From: Amaricoccus sp047275745
Lineage (GTDB): Bacteria > Pseudomonadota > Alphaproteobacteria > Rhodobacterales > Rhodobacteraceae
Direction of reading: 5' to 3'
NCBI RefSeq assembly: GCF_047275745.1
Contig: NZ_JBKQWU010000011.1
Span: forward strand, 38,609 to 102,608
DNA length: 64,000 bases
The translations under genes were made by a program, and so were the position numbers. The notes beneath the pieces are model-generated. The model did not search any database, was not told where the DNA came from, and saw only the letters and a program-made list of their open reading frames with translations. Numbering within the stretch: the stretch's first letter is position 1; the number at the start of each line of letters is the position of its first letter. Of the stretch, positions 18,083 through 26,769 are shown piece by piece.

Positions 18083-19147
18083 TCAGTCCTCCACCACCTC
18101 GGCCTGTTCCTCGGTGGTCATGCCGAAATCGAGGCCGTGGGCGGCGCGGAGCTTGTCCTCGATCTGCCAGGAGATGTCGGGGTTGTCCTTCAGGAACTGC
18201 TTCGCATTCTCGCGGCCCTGGCCGATGCGCTGATCGCCGAAGGAATACCAGGCGCCGGATTTCTCGACGACGCCGGCCTTGACGCCGAGATCGATGAGCT
18301 CGCCGCGTTTCGAGATCCCCTCGCCATACATGATGTCGAACTCGACCTGGCGGAACGGCGGCGCGACCTTGTTCTTGACCACCTTCACGCGGGTCGTGTT
18401 GCCGACGACCTCGTCGCGGTCCTTGATCGAGCCGATGCGGCGGATGTCGAGCCGGACGCTGGCGTAGAACTTGAGCGCATTGCCGCCCGAGGTGGTTTCC
18501 GGGCTGCCGAACATCACGCCGATCTTCATCCGGATCTGGTTGATGAAGATCACCATGCAGTTCGAACGGCTGATCGCGGAGGTGAGCTTGCGCATCGCCT
18601 GGCTCATCAGGCGCGCCTGCGCGCCGACCTGCGCCTCGCCCATGTCGCCCTCAAGCTCGGATTTCGGGGTCAGCGCGGCGACGGAATCGACCACGACGAC
18701 CGAGACCGCGCCGGAACGCACCAGCGTCTCGGTGATCTCGAGCGCCTGCTCGCCGGTGTCGGGCTGCGAGATCAGAAGCTCGTCGATATCGACGCCGACC
18801 TTCTTGGCATAGACCGGGTCGAGCGCATGTTCGGCATCGACGAAGGCGCAGACGCCGCCCTTGCGCTGCTCCTCGGCGAGGACGTGGAGCGCCAGCGTGG
18901 TCTTGCCCGAGCTTTCCGGCCCGTAGATCTCGACGATGCGGCCCTTGGGCAGGCCGCCGATGCCGAGCGCGATGTCGAGCCCGATCGATCCGGTGGAAAT
19001 CGCCTCGATATCCAGCGCCGGCGTCGCCCCGAGCTTCATGATCGAGCCCTTGCCGAAACTGCGCTCGATCTGCGCGAGCGCCGATTCCAGCGCCTTCTGC
19101 TTGTCCATCCCGCGTCTTTCGCTGAAGTCCAGAATCTGACTGGCCAT
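18083..19147 (-). CDS. recA: Recombinase RecA
   Basis: RecA (354 residues) forms the ATP-dependent strand-exchange filament and triggers LexA self-cleavage. The Walker A loop is GPESSGKTTLALH, followed by the DAEHALDPVYAKKVGVD region and the DNA-binding loops around MGEAQVGAQARLMSQAMRK (L1) and GGNALKFYASVRLDIRR (L2). The acidic tail TTEEQAEVVED is present. The start at ATG 19147 fits the family; an ATG 13 codons in is the alternative. An SOS box lies 56-70 bp upstream of the start. Confidence 0.98.
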   Translation of the reverse strand: MASQILDFSERRGMDKQKALESALAQIERSFGKGSIMKLGATPALDIEAISTGSIGLDIALGIGGLPKGRIVEIYGPESSGKTTLALHVLAEEQRKGGVCAFVDAEHALDPVYAKKVGVDIDELLISQPDTGEQALEITETLVRSGAVSVVVVDSVAALTPKSELEGDMGEAQVGAQARLMSQAMRKLTSAISRSNCMVIFINQIRMKIGVMFGSPETTSGGNALKFYASVRLDIRRIGSIKDRDEVVGNTTRVKVVKNKVAPPFRQVEFDIMYGEGISKRGELIDLGVKAGVVEKSGAWYSFGDQRIGQGRENAKQFLKDNPDISWQIEDKLRAAHGLDFGMTTEEQAEVVED

Positions 19148-19202
19148 TGCCGCCTCTTATTTCACAGTTGCACCGGACCGGCAATCGCCGGCGGACGGGG
19201 AT

Positions 19203-19217
19203 GTTCCCCACATGTTC
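19203..19217 (-). promoter_or_regulatory. LexA/SOS box of recA
   Basis: On the plus strand GTTC-N7-GTTC (19203-19206 and 19214-19217); in the recA direction GAAC-ATGTGGG-GAAC. This direct repeat is the established alphaproteobacterial LexA operator and is unlike the palindromic enterobacterial box. It sits in the recA promoter region, so recA is predicted to be DNA-damage inducible. lexA itself is not in the window. Confidence 0.85.
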
Positions 19218-19318
19218 TCATGTTGCCAAGATGGGGGCAAAGAGGGAACATTGCAAACTGAATCTCGGGGCGCCGAGCGCCCGGCGCGGCGCCGGTTAAC
19301 GGCGGGCCAGTCGGCGCC

Positions 19319-21604
19319 TCATCCGTCGAGCGCCTCCTTCACCCGTTCCGTCAACTCCTGCAACGTGAAGGGCTTGGCGAGGAATGCCGCGTCCGGGATG
19401 CCGCCGTCGCCACCCACGAAGGCGTCCTCGGCATAGCCCGACATGAAGATGACCTTCGCCGTGGGACGCGTGCGGATCGCTTCCCGCACCCAGGCCGGGC
19501 CGTCGAGACCCGGCATGATCACGTCCGAGAGCATGATGTCGACGTGGAAATCGGCGTCGCGCAGGATCTCGAGCGCTTCCTCTCCCGAACTCGCCTCGAC
19601 GACGGTATAGCCGCGCAGCCGGAGCGCGCGCGCGGCGAAACTCCGGACGGCATCCTCGTCCTCGGCGAGCAGCACGAGGCCCCGCCCGGTCAGGTCGCGC
19701 GGCCGGGGCGCCTCGATCTCGGGCGTGGGCGCGGCGTCGCGGCTGTCATGGGCCGGGAGGTAGATCGTGAAGGTCGCCCCCTGCCCCGGCGGGCTCTCTG
19801 CGAAGATGAAACCCCCCGTCTGCTTGATGATGCCATAGGCCGTCGAGAGCCCGAGGCCAGTGCCCTCGCCGACCTGCTTGGTCGTGTAGAAGGGTTCGAA
19901 GATCTTGTTGAGCCGGTCGCGCGGGATGCCGATGCCGGAATCGGCGACCTCGATCACCACGTAGTCGCCCTTCAGGATCGCGGCGCGGTCGCGGTTCACA
20001 TCCTGGTCGAAATGCTCGTTCCTCGTCGTCACGCGCACCTCGCCGCCGCGGGGCATCGCATCGCGGGCGTTGACGACGAGGTTCATGATCACCTGTTCGA
20101 GTTGGCGCTCGTCCACGCGGACCGGGGCGAGATCGGCCCCGTGCTCGATCCTGAGCGTCACCTTGTCGGTCAGCAGGCGGTTCAGGAGGTGGCTGAGCTC
20201 GCTCAGCGTGTCCTGCAGGTGAATGACCGTCGGGCGCAGCGTCTGCTTGCGCGAGAACGCGAGCAATTGGCGCACCAGCGAGGCGGCGCGATTGGCGTTC
20301 TGGCGGATCTGCATCAGATCGCCGTGTTCGACATCGGCGACATCGTGGCGCATGAGCAGGAGGTCGCAGTGGCCGTTGATCGCGGTCAGCAGGTTGTTGA
20401 AATCATGCGCCACTCCGCCGGCGAGCTGGCCAACGGCCTGCATCTTCTGGCTCTGCACGAACTGCGCCTCCAGCGTCCTGAGCTCGGTGGCATCCGAGAG
20501 GATCGCGAGCACCGAGGGCACCCCGTCGAGCACGGCGCGGGTCAGCGTGACCTGCAGGAAGATCTCCTGCCCTTCGACGACGGCGCGCGCCGCCTCCGGT
20601 TTCCCGAGCGCCCGGCCGCGCAGCGTGTCGGCGACCTGCTCCGCCATCGACCGGCCGAGCCCCTCCATCACGCCGTCGATCATCACGCCCGGCCGCGCGG
20701 CGGGACCCAGCAGCGCGCGCGCCGCCTTGTTCGCGAAGGACAGGAGGCCGGATGTTTCCATCCGGACGACCGCCACGGGCAGATCCTCGAGGAAGTCGTC
20801 CGGCATCAGCCCGCTGATCGCCTCGGGATCGAGCGGGCTCAGCAGGACATCGCGCTGGCCGTCACTCTCGCCGAGCAACACCGCGCGCACGGCGCCGCCT
20901 GCCCGGAGCGCATGGGCGCCGTCGTGGCGCAGCGGGGGATCGGCGACGATGTCGCCGACGCCCGCGGGTAGCGATCCGCCGGCGAGCGCGAGCGCCGCGG
21001 GATTGGCGGCGAGCACGCGTCCATCGGCGTCGATCCGTATCCAGGGAAGCGATGTCGGAACCTCGTCCCCGCCGTCCTCCGCGGCGGCCGGGGCGAGCTC
21101 GCGCCAGAGCAGACGCGCGCGTCCATGCCGGGTCACGACGAGACGGCGGCCCTCCGCCTCCTGGCGGGCGACACCGGTCGCCGTGGCCTCCCGGATCAGC
21201 CGGTAGCGCGCCGCGGCCGCCTCCGGCAGCCAGTCGCCCGGCGCCCCAGCGGCACCCGACCCCGCGCCCGATCCCGCGCCAGCCTGGGCGATCGCCGCGG
21301 CGTTACGACCGCGCACATGGCCCGCCAGATCCGTGAGATAAACCGCGGTAGGCTGACCGTCGAACCCCGCCGTATCGGCCGCGTCGGCCCGCGCGACCGC
21401 GCTCGAGAGCCGGATGACGAGAAGAAAGCCCCCCACCACCAGCCCGGCCGCGGCCAGCGCGGCGGGAAGCACCGGGCCGAGGCCCGGCACGAGCATCAGC
21501 CCGGCGGGCAGGAGCAGCAGCAGCCCCGCCGCGAGCGCGGGGTGCGGCGTCCGAGAACCGCCGATGGAGTCCCGTGGCACGTCATCGTCTCCCGCTGCCG
21601 ACAC
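19319..21604 (-). CDS. cckA: Hybrid sensor histidine kinase CckA
   Basis: A 761-residue inner-membrane hybrid kinase. Two hydrophobic segments (about residues 22-65) are followed by PAS-like regions, a HisKA domain with His400 in GGVAHDFNNLL, a HATPase domain (VNARDAMPRGG, EGTGLGLSTAYGIIKQTGG) and a C-terminal receiver with the phospho-acceptor Asp at about 694 in LSDVIMPGLDG. This order matches CckA, which feeds the CtrA phosphorelay via ChpT. In Rhodobacterales that relay governs motility, gene-transfer agents and related traits; CtrA and ChpT are not encoded here. The start is GTG 21604, with AAGGTTGA just before it. It lies between rsmB and recA on the same strand. Confidence 0.94.
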   Translation of the reverse strand: MSAAGDDDVPRDSIGGSRTPHPALAAGLLLLLPAGLMLVPGLGPVLPAALAAAGLVVGGFLLVIRLSSAVARADAADTAGFDGQPTAVYLTDLAGHVRGRNAAAIAQAGAGSGAGSGAAGAPGDWLPEAAAARYRLIREATATGVARQEAEGRRLVVTRHGRARLLWRELAPAAAEDGGDEVPTSLPWIRIDADGRVLAANPAALALAGGSLPAGVGDIVADPPLRHDGAHALRAGGAVRAVLLGESDGQRDVLLSPLDPEAISGLMPDDFLEDLPVAVVRMETSGLLSFANKAARALLGPAARPGVMIDGVMEGLGRSMAEQVADTLRGRALGKPEAARAVVEGQEIFLQVTLTRAVLDGVPSVLAILSDATELRTLEAQFVQSQKMQAVGQLAGGVAHDFNNLLTAINGHCDLLLMRHDVADVEHGDLMQIRQNANRAASLVRQLLAFSRKQTLRPTVIHLQDTLSELSHLLNRLLTDKVTLRIEHGADLAPVRVDERQLEQVIMNLVVNARDAMPRGGEVRVTTRNEHFDQDVNRDRAAILKGDYVVIEVADSGIGIPRDRLNKIFEPFYTTKQVGEGTGLGLSTAYGIIKQTGGFIFAESPPGQGATFTIYLPAHDSRDAAPTPEIEAPRPRDLTGRGLVLLAEDEDAVRSFAARALRLRGYTVVEASSGEEALEILRDADFHVDIMLSDVIMPGLDGPAWVREAIRTRPTAKVIFMSGYAEDAFVGGDGGIPDAAFLAKPFTLQELTERVKEALDG

Positions 21605-21629
21605 TCAACCTTAGCGTGTCATGGCGAGA

Positions 21630-22862
21630 TCAGCCACCGATAAAGTTAACGGAAGATTGAGAGCGCTGTCCGGGAACAGACCCGGGCGCCCGGAAGCGGG
21701 CCATGTAGAAACCGTCCCCGCCGTCGACCGGGCTCAGGCGGCGGTCTCCGAGCGGCGTCCATCCCGGCTGGCGTGCCGCGAAGGCGGCGGCCCGTTCCTC
21801 GTTCTCCGCGCGCAGGAGCGAGCAGGTCGCATAGACGATGATCCCGCCCGGCCGGACCCGCGCCGCCGCCTCGTCGAGGATCGCGTCCTGCAGCGGCGGA
21901 TACCCCGCCACCTCCTCCGGGGTCAGCCGCCACTTGCCCTCCGGCTTGCGCCGCCACGCGCCCGTGCCGGAACAGGGCGCGTCGACCAGAACGAGATCGC
22001 AGACCGCGCCGAGCCGCGCATGATCGCGGGCCGACAGGATCGCGATCTCGGCGCCCGCGCGCCGCGCCCGCTCCGGCAGATCCGACATGCGCCGGGGGTT
22101 GGCGTCCCAGGCCATCAGCCGCCCGCGTCCCCGCATCGTCGCGGCCAGCGCCAGCGTCTTGCCGCCGCCGCCGGCGCAATAATCGAGCACCGTCATCCCC
22201 GGCTCCGCGCCCGCCGCCTCGGCGACGTACTGGCTGGAGACATCCTGCAACTCGACCATGCCCTGGCTATAGGCCCGGCTCGCCGCCACCGCGCGCGGGT
22301 TCTCGAGCACCCGCAGCGCATGGCCCGCCAGCGGCTGCGAGGCGACGCGGACGCCGTCGCGCGCGAGGACCACGGTCGCGGCGTCGGCGTTGGTGCGGAG
22401 CGTATTGACCCGAAGATCCACCGGCGCGCGATGGCGCATCGCCTCAAGCACCGCGCCGAAATCCCCGCCCAGCGCCGCGTGGAGCGCGGGGCCGAGGAAA
22501 TCGGGAAAGTCGAGCCGCACCGCCTCCGGCGCCCGCGCGATATCGCCGACGAGGCGCGCGCGCTCCGCCGCGGAGGGCGGCGCGGGATCATAGCCGTCAC
22601 CGGTGCAGAGCGTGTCGAGCCCGCCCTCCTCCGCGGCGAGCGCGAGGCCGATCGCGCGCCCGGTATCGCCGCCGCCGAGCCAGCCGAGCGAGCGCCGGCG
22701 ACGCAGCCCGTCGAAAACCAGATCCCGCACCGCGGCGCGATCCTTGGACCCGGCGAAACGGCTGCCGCGCGCCCAACGCGTCAGGACCCGCTCGGCCGGC
22801 TCTCCGGCGAGGATCGGGTCGAGAAGCTCCATCGCGGCGGACAGGCGGGCACCGGGCGTCAT
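21630..22862 (-). CDS. rsmB: 16S rRNA cytosine-C5 methyltransferase, RsmB/NOP2 family
   Basis: A 410-residue RsmB-type enzyme expected to methylate C967 of 16S rRNA. The N-terminal NusB-like helical part is followed by a Rossmann methyltransferase domain with the SAM motif VLDYCAGGGGKTLALAATM, the first catalytic motif VDAPCSGTGAW and the second VYATCSLLRAENE, giving the two cysteines typical of the family. It ends 25 bp before cckA. Other NOP2/RsmF-like assignments are possible but the NusB-like N-terminus favours RsmB. Confidence 0.88.
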   Translation of the reverse strand: MTPGARLSAAMELLDPILAGEPAERVLTRWARGSRFAGSKDRAAVRDLVFDGLRRRRSLGWLGGGDTGRAIGLALAAEEGGLDTLCTGDGYDPAPPSAAERARLVGDIARAPEAVRLDFPDFLGPALHAALGGDFGAVLEAMRHRAPVDLRVNTLRTNADAATVVLARDGVRVASQPLAGHALRVLENPRAVAASRAYSQGMVELQDVSSQYVAEAAGAEPGMTVLDYCAGGGGKTLALAATMRGRGRLMAWDANPRRMSDLPERARRAGAEIAILSARDHARLGAVCDLVLVDAPCSGTGAWRRKPEGKWRLTPEEVAGYPPLQDAILDEAAARVRPGGIIVYATCSLLRAENEERAAAFAARQPGWTPLGDRRLSPVDGGDGFYMARFRAPGSVPGQRSQSSVNFIGG

Positions 22863-22921
22863 GGCCGTCTAGTGCCGAGAAATCGGCGCCGAGGCAACCC
22901 GCGCGGCACGCCCCGCCAGCG

Positions 22922-23989
22922 TCAACCGCGCGCCGAGAGCCGGGTGAAATGCCCCATCTTCCGGCCCGCCCGCGCCGAGCCCTTGCCGTAGACGTGTACC
23001 GCCGCGCCGGTCATGGTCTCGGCCGAGAAGATCTCCTCGCCGAGCAGGTTCGTCATCACCGCGTCCGAATGCCGGGAGCCGTCGCCGAGCGGCCAGCCGC
23101 AGATGGCGCGGACATGCTGTTCGAACTGGTCGATCAGGCAGGCGTCCTGCGTCCAGTGGCCGGAATTATGCACGCGCGGGGCGATCTCATTGACGACGAG
23201 CCCCGAGGGCGTGACGAAAAGCTCGACGCCGATCACGCCGACGTAATCGAGCGCATTCAGAATCCGCCCGGCGAGCAGCACCGCGTCCTGGGCGAGAGGC
23301 TTCGGGATCGCCGCCGGCACGGTGGTCGTGCGCAGGATACCGTCCTCATGCGCGTTCTCGCCCGGATCGAAGGCCACCACCTGCCCGTCCACACCCCGGG
23401 CCGCGATGACCGAGATCTCGCGGTCGAAGGCGACGAAGCCTTCGAGGACCGAGGGGGTTTCGCCCAACGACTCCCACGCGGCCGGCGCCTCGTCGGCATC
23501 GGTCAGCCGCGTCTGGCCCTTGCCGTCATAGCCGAAACGCCGGGTCTTGAGGATCGCCGGCGCCCCGATTCGTCCGAGCGCCGCCGTCAGGTCGCCGAAG
23601 TCGTCGATCGCCGCGTAGGGCGCGGTGGCAAGGCCGATGCCGGTGAGGAAGTCCTTCTCCACGATCCGGTCCTGCGACACTTCGAGCGCGCCCATCCCGG
23701 GCCGGACCGGCACGAGATCGCTGAGCACACGCGCCGCGCCGAGCGGTACGTTCTCGAATTCATAGGTCGCGACATCGATGCGCGAGGCAAAATCGCTGAG
23801 CGCGCCCACGTCATCGTATTCGGCCCGGGTGACGCGGTTCGCGACCTGTCCGGCGCAGGGATCGGCCGCCGGCTCGAAGATCTCGACCTCCATGCCCAGC
23901 CGGCTCGCGGCGACCGCGAGCATCCGGCCGAGCTGGCCGCCGCCGAGGATGCCGATGCGGCTTCCGATCGGGAGACGCTCAGCTGCCAT
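22922..23989 (-). CDS. purK: 5-(carboxyamino)imidazole ribonucleotide synthase
   Basis: PurK (355 residues) is an ATP-grasp enzyme that makes N5-CAIR from AIR and bicarbonate in purine synthesis. It begins IGSRIGILGGGQLGRML, carries the ATP-grasp stretch PAILKTRRFGYDGKGQ and the metal-site region VNEIAPRVHNSGHWT. The start codon lies inside the end of purE (11-bp overlap), so the pair is translated as a unit. The product is the substrate of PurE, encoded just upstream. Confidence 0.96.
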   Translation of the reverse strand: MAAERLPIGSRIGILGGGQLGRMLAVAASRLGMEVEIFEPAADPCAGQVANRVTRAEYDDVGALSDFASRIDVATYEFENVPLGAARVLSDLVPVRPGMGALEVSQDRIVEKDFLTGIGLATAPYAAIDDFGDLTAALGRIGAPAILKTRRFGYDGKGQTRLTDADEAPAAWESLGETPSVLEGFVAFDREISVIAARGVDGQVVAFDPGENAHEDGILRTTTVPAAIPKPLAQDAVLLAGRILNALDYVGVIGVELFVTPSGLVVNEIAPRVHNSGHWTQDACLIDQFEQHVRAICGWPLGDGSRHSDAVMTNLLGEEIFSAETMTGAAVHVYGKGSARAGRKMGHFTRLSARG

Positions 23990-24506
23990 GGGGAATCTCG
24001 GCGGAAAGCTCGGCGGGAACCTCGGCCACATCGGCGGTCTGGCGCGCCCGCCAGGCATCGAGCCGCTCCGCGAGAGCGCTGTCGGTCGTCGCAAGGATCG
24101 CCGCGGCGAGCAGCGCCGCGTTCGCCGCGCCCGCCGGCCCGATCGCGAGCGTGCCGACCGGAATGCCCTTCGGCATCTGCACGATCGAGAGCAGCGAATC
24201 CATGCCCGAAAGCGCCTTCGACTGGACCGGGACGCCCAGCACCGGAAGCCGCGTCTTCGCCGCCAGCATCCCCGGCAGATGCGCGGCGCCGCCCGCGCCC
24301 GCGATGATGACGCGCAGGCCCCGCGACGCGGCGTCCTCGGCATAGACGAAAAGCCGGTCGGGCGTGCGGTGGGCGGAGACGATCCGCGTCTCATGCGGGA
24401 TCGCGAGCGCGCGCAGGATCTCCGCGCCGAGGCGCATCGTCTCCCAGTCGCTCTGGCTGCCCATCACGATACCGATCAGGGGCGTGGGCTCTTCGTCAGG
24501 GTTCAT
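23979..24506 (-). CDS. purE: N5-CAIR mutase
   Basis: PurE (175 residues) converts N5-CAIR to CAIR, next in the path after PurK. Class I signatures are GIVMGSQSDWETM at the N-terminus, SAHRTPDRL, and the GAGGAAHLPGM loop. It overlaps the DUF465 gene upstream by 4 bp (ATGA) and purK downstream by 11 bp, so the three genes form a tight operon. Confidence 0.97.
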   Translation of the reverse strand: MNPDEEPTPLIGIVMGSQSDWETMRLGAEILRALAIPHETRIVSAHRTPDRLFVYAEDAASRGLRVIIAGAGGAAHLPGMLAAKTRLPVLGVPVQSKALSGMDSLLSIVQMPKGIPVGTLAIGPAGAANAALLAAAILATTDSALAERLDAWRARQTADVAEVPAELSAEIPHGS

Positions 24507-24718
24507 GCGATGATATCCGGGGTCAGTTCGTCGCTCAGACGGGTGATCTCGTCCTTGAGCATCAGCTTGCGCTTCTTCAGCCGCCGGACCGCGAGCGGGT
24601 CGGCACGGGCTTCGAGGTCGAGCGCCGCGATCGCGTCGTCGAGATCGCGATGCTCGGCCCGCAAGAGCTCCAGCTTGACGCGCAGCACATCCTCTCGCGA
24701 CATCTCGGGGTCAGTCAT
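24503..24718 (-). CDS. YdcH-like DUF465 protein
   Basis: A 71-residue highly charged helical protein of the DUF465/YdcH family: two long helices with LRAEHRDLDDAIAAL and the basic core RRLKKRKLMLKDEI. Its function is not established. It is the first gene of the purE-purK operon, coupled by ATGA. I chose ATG 24718; an upstream ATG at 24784 would add 22 residues without family resemblance. Confidence 0.87.
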   Translation of the reverse strand: MTDPEMSREDVLRVKLELLRAEHRDLDDAIAALDLEARADPLAVRRLKKRKLMLKDEITRLSDELTPDIIA

Positions 24719-24865
24719 GGGCGTGGGCTCACCTTTGGCCATCATCCGAGTCTGGCCGGCCGCTTCCCGCGCCGGCCCGTGCATGGACGATCTGAAACGA
24801 TTTATAGCCGCGCCTTTTGCCCGCGCCTAGGGGATCGGACACCCCGGGGGCCCGGAATCGCCGGT

Positions 24866-24894
24866 CTTGTATTTCGGGACGCCGCGCCCATCTA
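24866..24894 (+). promoter_or_regulatory. Heat-shock (RpoH/sigma-32-like) promoter of hsp20
   Basis: CTTGTAT (24866-24872) and CCCATCTA (24887-24894) are separated by 14 bases. This fits the RpoH pattern CTTGAAA / CCCATNT with 11-15 bases between. It lies 62 bp before the hsp20 start, which is the gene one would expect it to drive. The -35 differs at its last positions. Confidence 0.7.
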
Positions 24895-24955
24895 GATCTT
24901 ACGCGGTGTCGCCGAAATGGGGCCCGCGGCGGTCGCTTGGAACAAGGGCTTGGCC

Positions 24956-25375
24956 ATGACAAAGGTAACATTCGCCTCGCATCCATACCTGCTCGGCTTC
25001 GAGCAGCTGGATCGGCTGGTCGAAAGGACAGCCAAGGCGGGCAATGACGGCTATCCTCCGTACAATATCGAGCAGCGCGGTGAGACCTCGTACCGCATCA
25101 CGCTCGCAGTGGCCGGATTCGCAGATGCCGACCTCTCCATCACCGTCGAGAACAATCAGCTGGTGATCCGGGGACGGCAATCCGACGAGGGAGATGACCG
25201 GGTGTTCCTTCACCGCGGCATCGCGGCGCGGCAGTTCCAGCGCAGTTTCGTGCTGGCCGATGGGGTGGAAGTTTCGGGCGCCGAGCTCGAGAACGGCCTG
25301 CTCCATGTCGATCTGACCCGCGCCCAACCCGAGGCGATCGTGCGAACCATCGCGATAAACGGCAGGAAAGGTTAA
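24956..25375 (+). CDS. Small heat-shock protein, Hsp20/IbpA family
   Basis: A 139-residue small heat-shock chaperone that holds unfolded proteins in oligomers. The alpha-crystallin domain covers about residues 30-125: YNIEQRGETSYRITLAVAGF, the strand pair ITVENNQLVIRGRQ, HRGIAARQFQRSFVLADGV and the closing ELENGLLHVDLTR (GxLxV-type motif). Start ATG 24956 has AAGGGCTTGGCC before it. An RpoH-like promoter lies upstream and a DUF1150 gene follows by 13 bp, the common alphaproteobacterial arrangement. Confidence 0.93.
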   Translation: MTKVTFASHPYLLGFEQLDRLVERTAKAGNDGYPPYNIEQRGETSYRITLAVAGFADADLSITVENNQLVIRGRQSDEGDDRVFLHRGIAARQFQRSFVLADGVEVSGAELENGLLHVDLTRAQPEAIVRTIAINGRKG

Positions 25376-25388
25376 GGAGGACAGACTG

Positions 25389-25616
25389 ATGACCGACTTT
25401 CCGTCTCTCACCGACGAATCGCCGAACCGCATCGTGTATGTGCGGTCCATGAAGACGTCGGAGCTTCCCGAGGCCCTGCAGGCGCAGGCCCCCGGTCTCG
25501 ATCACATCTATTCGATCCACTCGCCCGACGGTTCCGTTCTGGCGCTGGTCTCCGACCGCGCGCAGGCCTTCGTCGTCGCACGCCAGAACGAGTTCTCTCC
25601 GGTCAGCGTGCACTGA
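25389..25616 (+). CDS. DUF1150 family protein
   Basis: A 75-residue acidic protein of the DUF1150 family, found almost only in alphaproteobacteria and usually next to an hsp20 gene. The recognisable part is IVYVRSMKTSELPEAL...IYSIHSPDGSVLALV and DRAQAFVVARQNEF. A strong AAGGAGG site precedes the ATG. Co-transcription with hsp20 suggests a heat-shock role, possibly assisting the chaperone; the role is unproven. Nothing distinct is seen in the 163 bp after it. Confidence 0.9.
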   Translation: MTDFPSLTDESPNRIVYVRSMKTSELPEALQAQAPGLDHIYSIHSPDGSVLALVSDRAQAFVVARQNEFSPVSVH

Positions 25617-25779
25617 CAGGCCGCCAACCGGCGCGCTCGGCAACGGCCGGGCGCGTCATGCGACCGGAGCCTCATCCGGGCCCCCGGGCCGCGGGGCCTG
25701 TGGGTTGTTCGAATACCGACCAGTTGGCATCCTCCTCCGGGATCGACGCGACTCGCGCCAGCCCCGCGGAGGAGGCATC

Positions 25780-26691
25780 ATGCAGTACATCATCCCGCAT
25801 CTCTGGTACGACGGCGCCGCCGAGGAGGCGGCGCGGACCTATGTCGCTCTGTTTCCGAATGCGCGGCTTGGCCGGTCCGCCCGTTACAGCGAGGTCGGGC
25901 AGGAGGACCACGGCCAGCCAGCGGGCTCGCTCATGTTCCAGGAGTTCGAGATCGCCGGCACGCGGCTGAACGCGCTGAACGGCGGGCCGCGCTTCAGCTT
26001 CACGCCGGCGATCTCGCTCTTCGTCACCCTGCCCGACCGCGCGGCGATCGATGCGCTCTGGGGCGGCCTGATCGAGGGCGGCGAAACGCTGATGCCGCTC
26101 GATACCTATCCGTGGTCCGAACGCTATGGCTGGCTGGCGGATCGCTGGGGGCTCAACTGGCAGATCTGTCTCGGCGATCCGGCCAGATCCGGCCGGGCCG
26201 TGGCGCCGCTCCTGAGCTTCGCCGGCCCCCGCGCGGGCGAGGCCGAAGCGGCGGTTCGCGACTGGGTGGCGCTGTTCCCGAACTCCGCCATCGAAGGCTT
26301 CGCACGCTATGGCGAAAACGGACTTGCCGCCCCGGTGGAGGGCGCGCGCGGCGTCGCGCATGGCCAGTTCACGCTGATGGGCGAGACCTTCATGGTGATG
26401 GATGCCTTCGGCGCGCACGACTGGGATTTCAACGAGGCCATCTCGCTCTTCGTGCGCTGTTCCGATCAGGCTGAGATCGATCGGCTCTGGTCCGCCATGT
26501 CGGCGGTCCCGGAGTCGGAGGCCTGCGGCTGGCTCAAGGACAGGTACGGCATATCCTGGCAGATCACGCCCGACAGCGTACTTCGCATGCTGGGCGACAC
26601 CGATCAGGAACGGGCCGACCGGGTGATGGCGGCGTTCCACAAGATGAAGAAGGTCGATGTCGCCGCGCTCGAAGCGGCCTACGCACGCTGA
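25780..26691 (+). CDS. Tandem VOC-domain protein (PhnB/YdhR-like)
   Basis: A 303-residue protein built of two similar VOC (glyoxalase/PhnB-like) halves. Each half has 'IIPHLWYDGAAEEAARTYVALFP'-type opening, given here as IPHLWYDGAAEEA (first) and FAGPRAGEAEAAVRDW (second), then an MLFQEFEI/HGQFTLMGE strand, an 'AISLFV' strand and a final 'YGWLADRWGLNWQI / YGISWQIT' segment. Family members are often called 3-demethylubiquinone methyltransferase-like, but no methyltransferase motif is present. GGAGG directly before ATG 25780 fixes the start. It is monocistronic and converges with trxB; the substrate is unknown. Confidence 0.85.
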   Translation: MQYIIPHLWYDGAAEEAARTYVALFPNARLGRSARYSEVGQEDHGQPAGSLMFQEFEIAGTRLNALNGGPRFSFTPAISLFVTLPDRAAIDALWGGLIEGGETLMPLDTYPWSERYGWLADRWGLNWQICLGDPARSGRAVAPLLSFAGPRAGEAEAAVRDWVALFPNSAIEGFARYGENGLAAPVEGARGVAHGQFTLMGETFMVMDAFGAHDWDFNEAISLFVRCSDQAEIDRLWSAMSAVPESEACGWLKDRYGISWQITPDSVLRMLGDTDQERADRVMAAFHKMKKVDVAALEAAYAR

Positions 26692-26769
26692 TCCGGCCCG
26701 CGCTCCGGGTCGTCGTGGACCCGGCCCGTGAAGAAGGCCGTGACGAAAGCCGCGAGCAAGGCCGGACCC

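Noticed and set aside
19292..19297. GTTAAC near 19293, 21645 and 32036 as CtrA sites.
   Set aside because: Only single half-sites are present; no TTAA-N7-TTAA full motif is seen.
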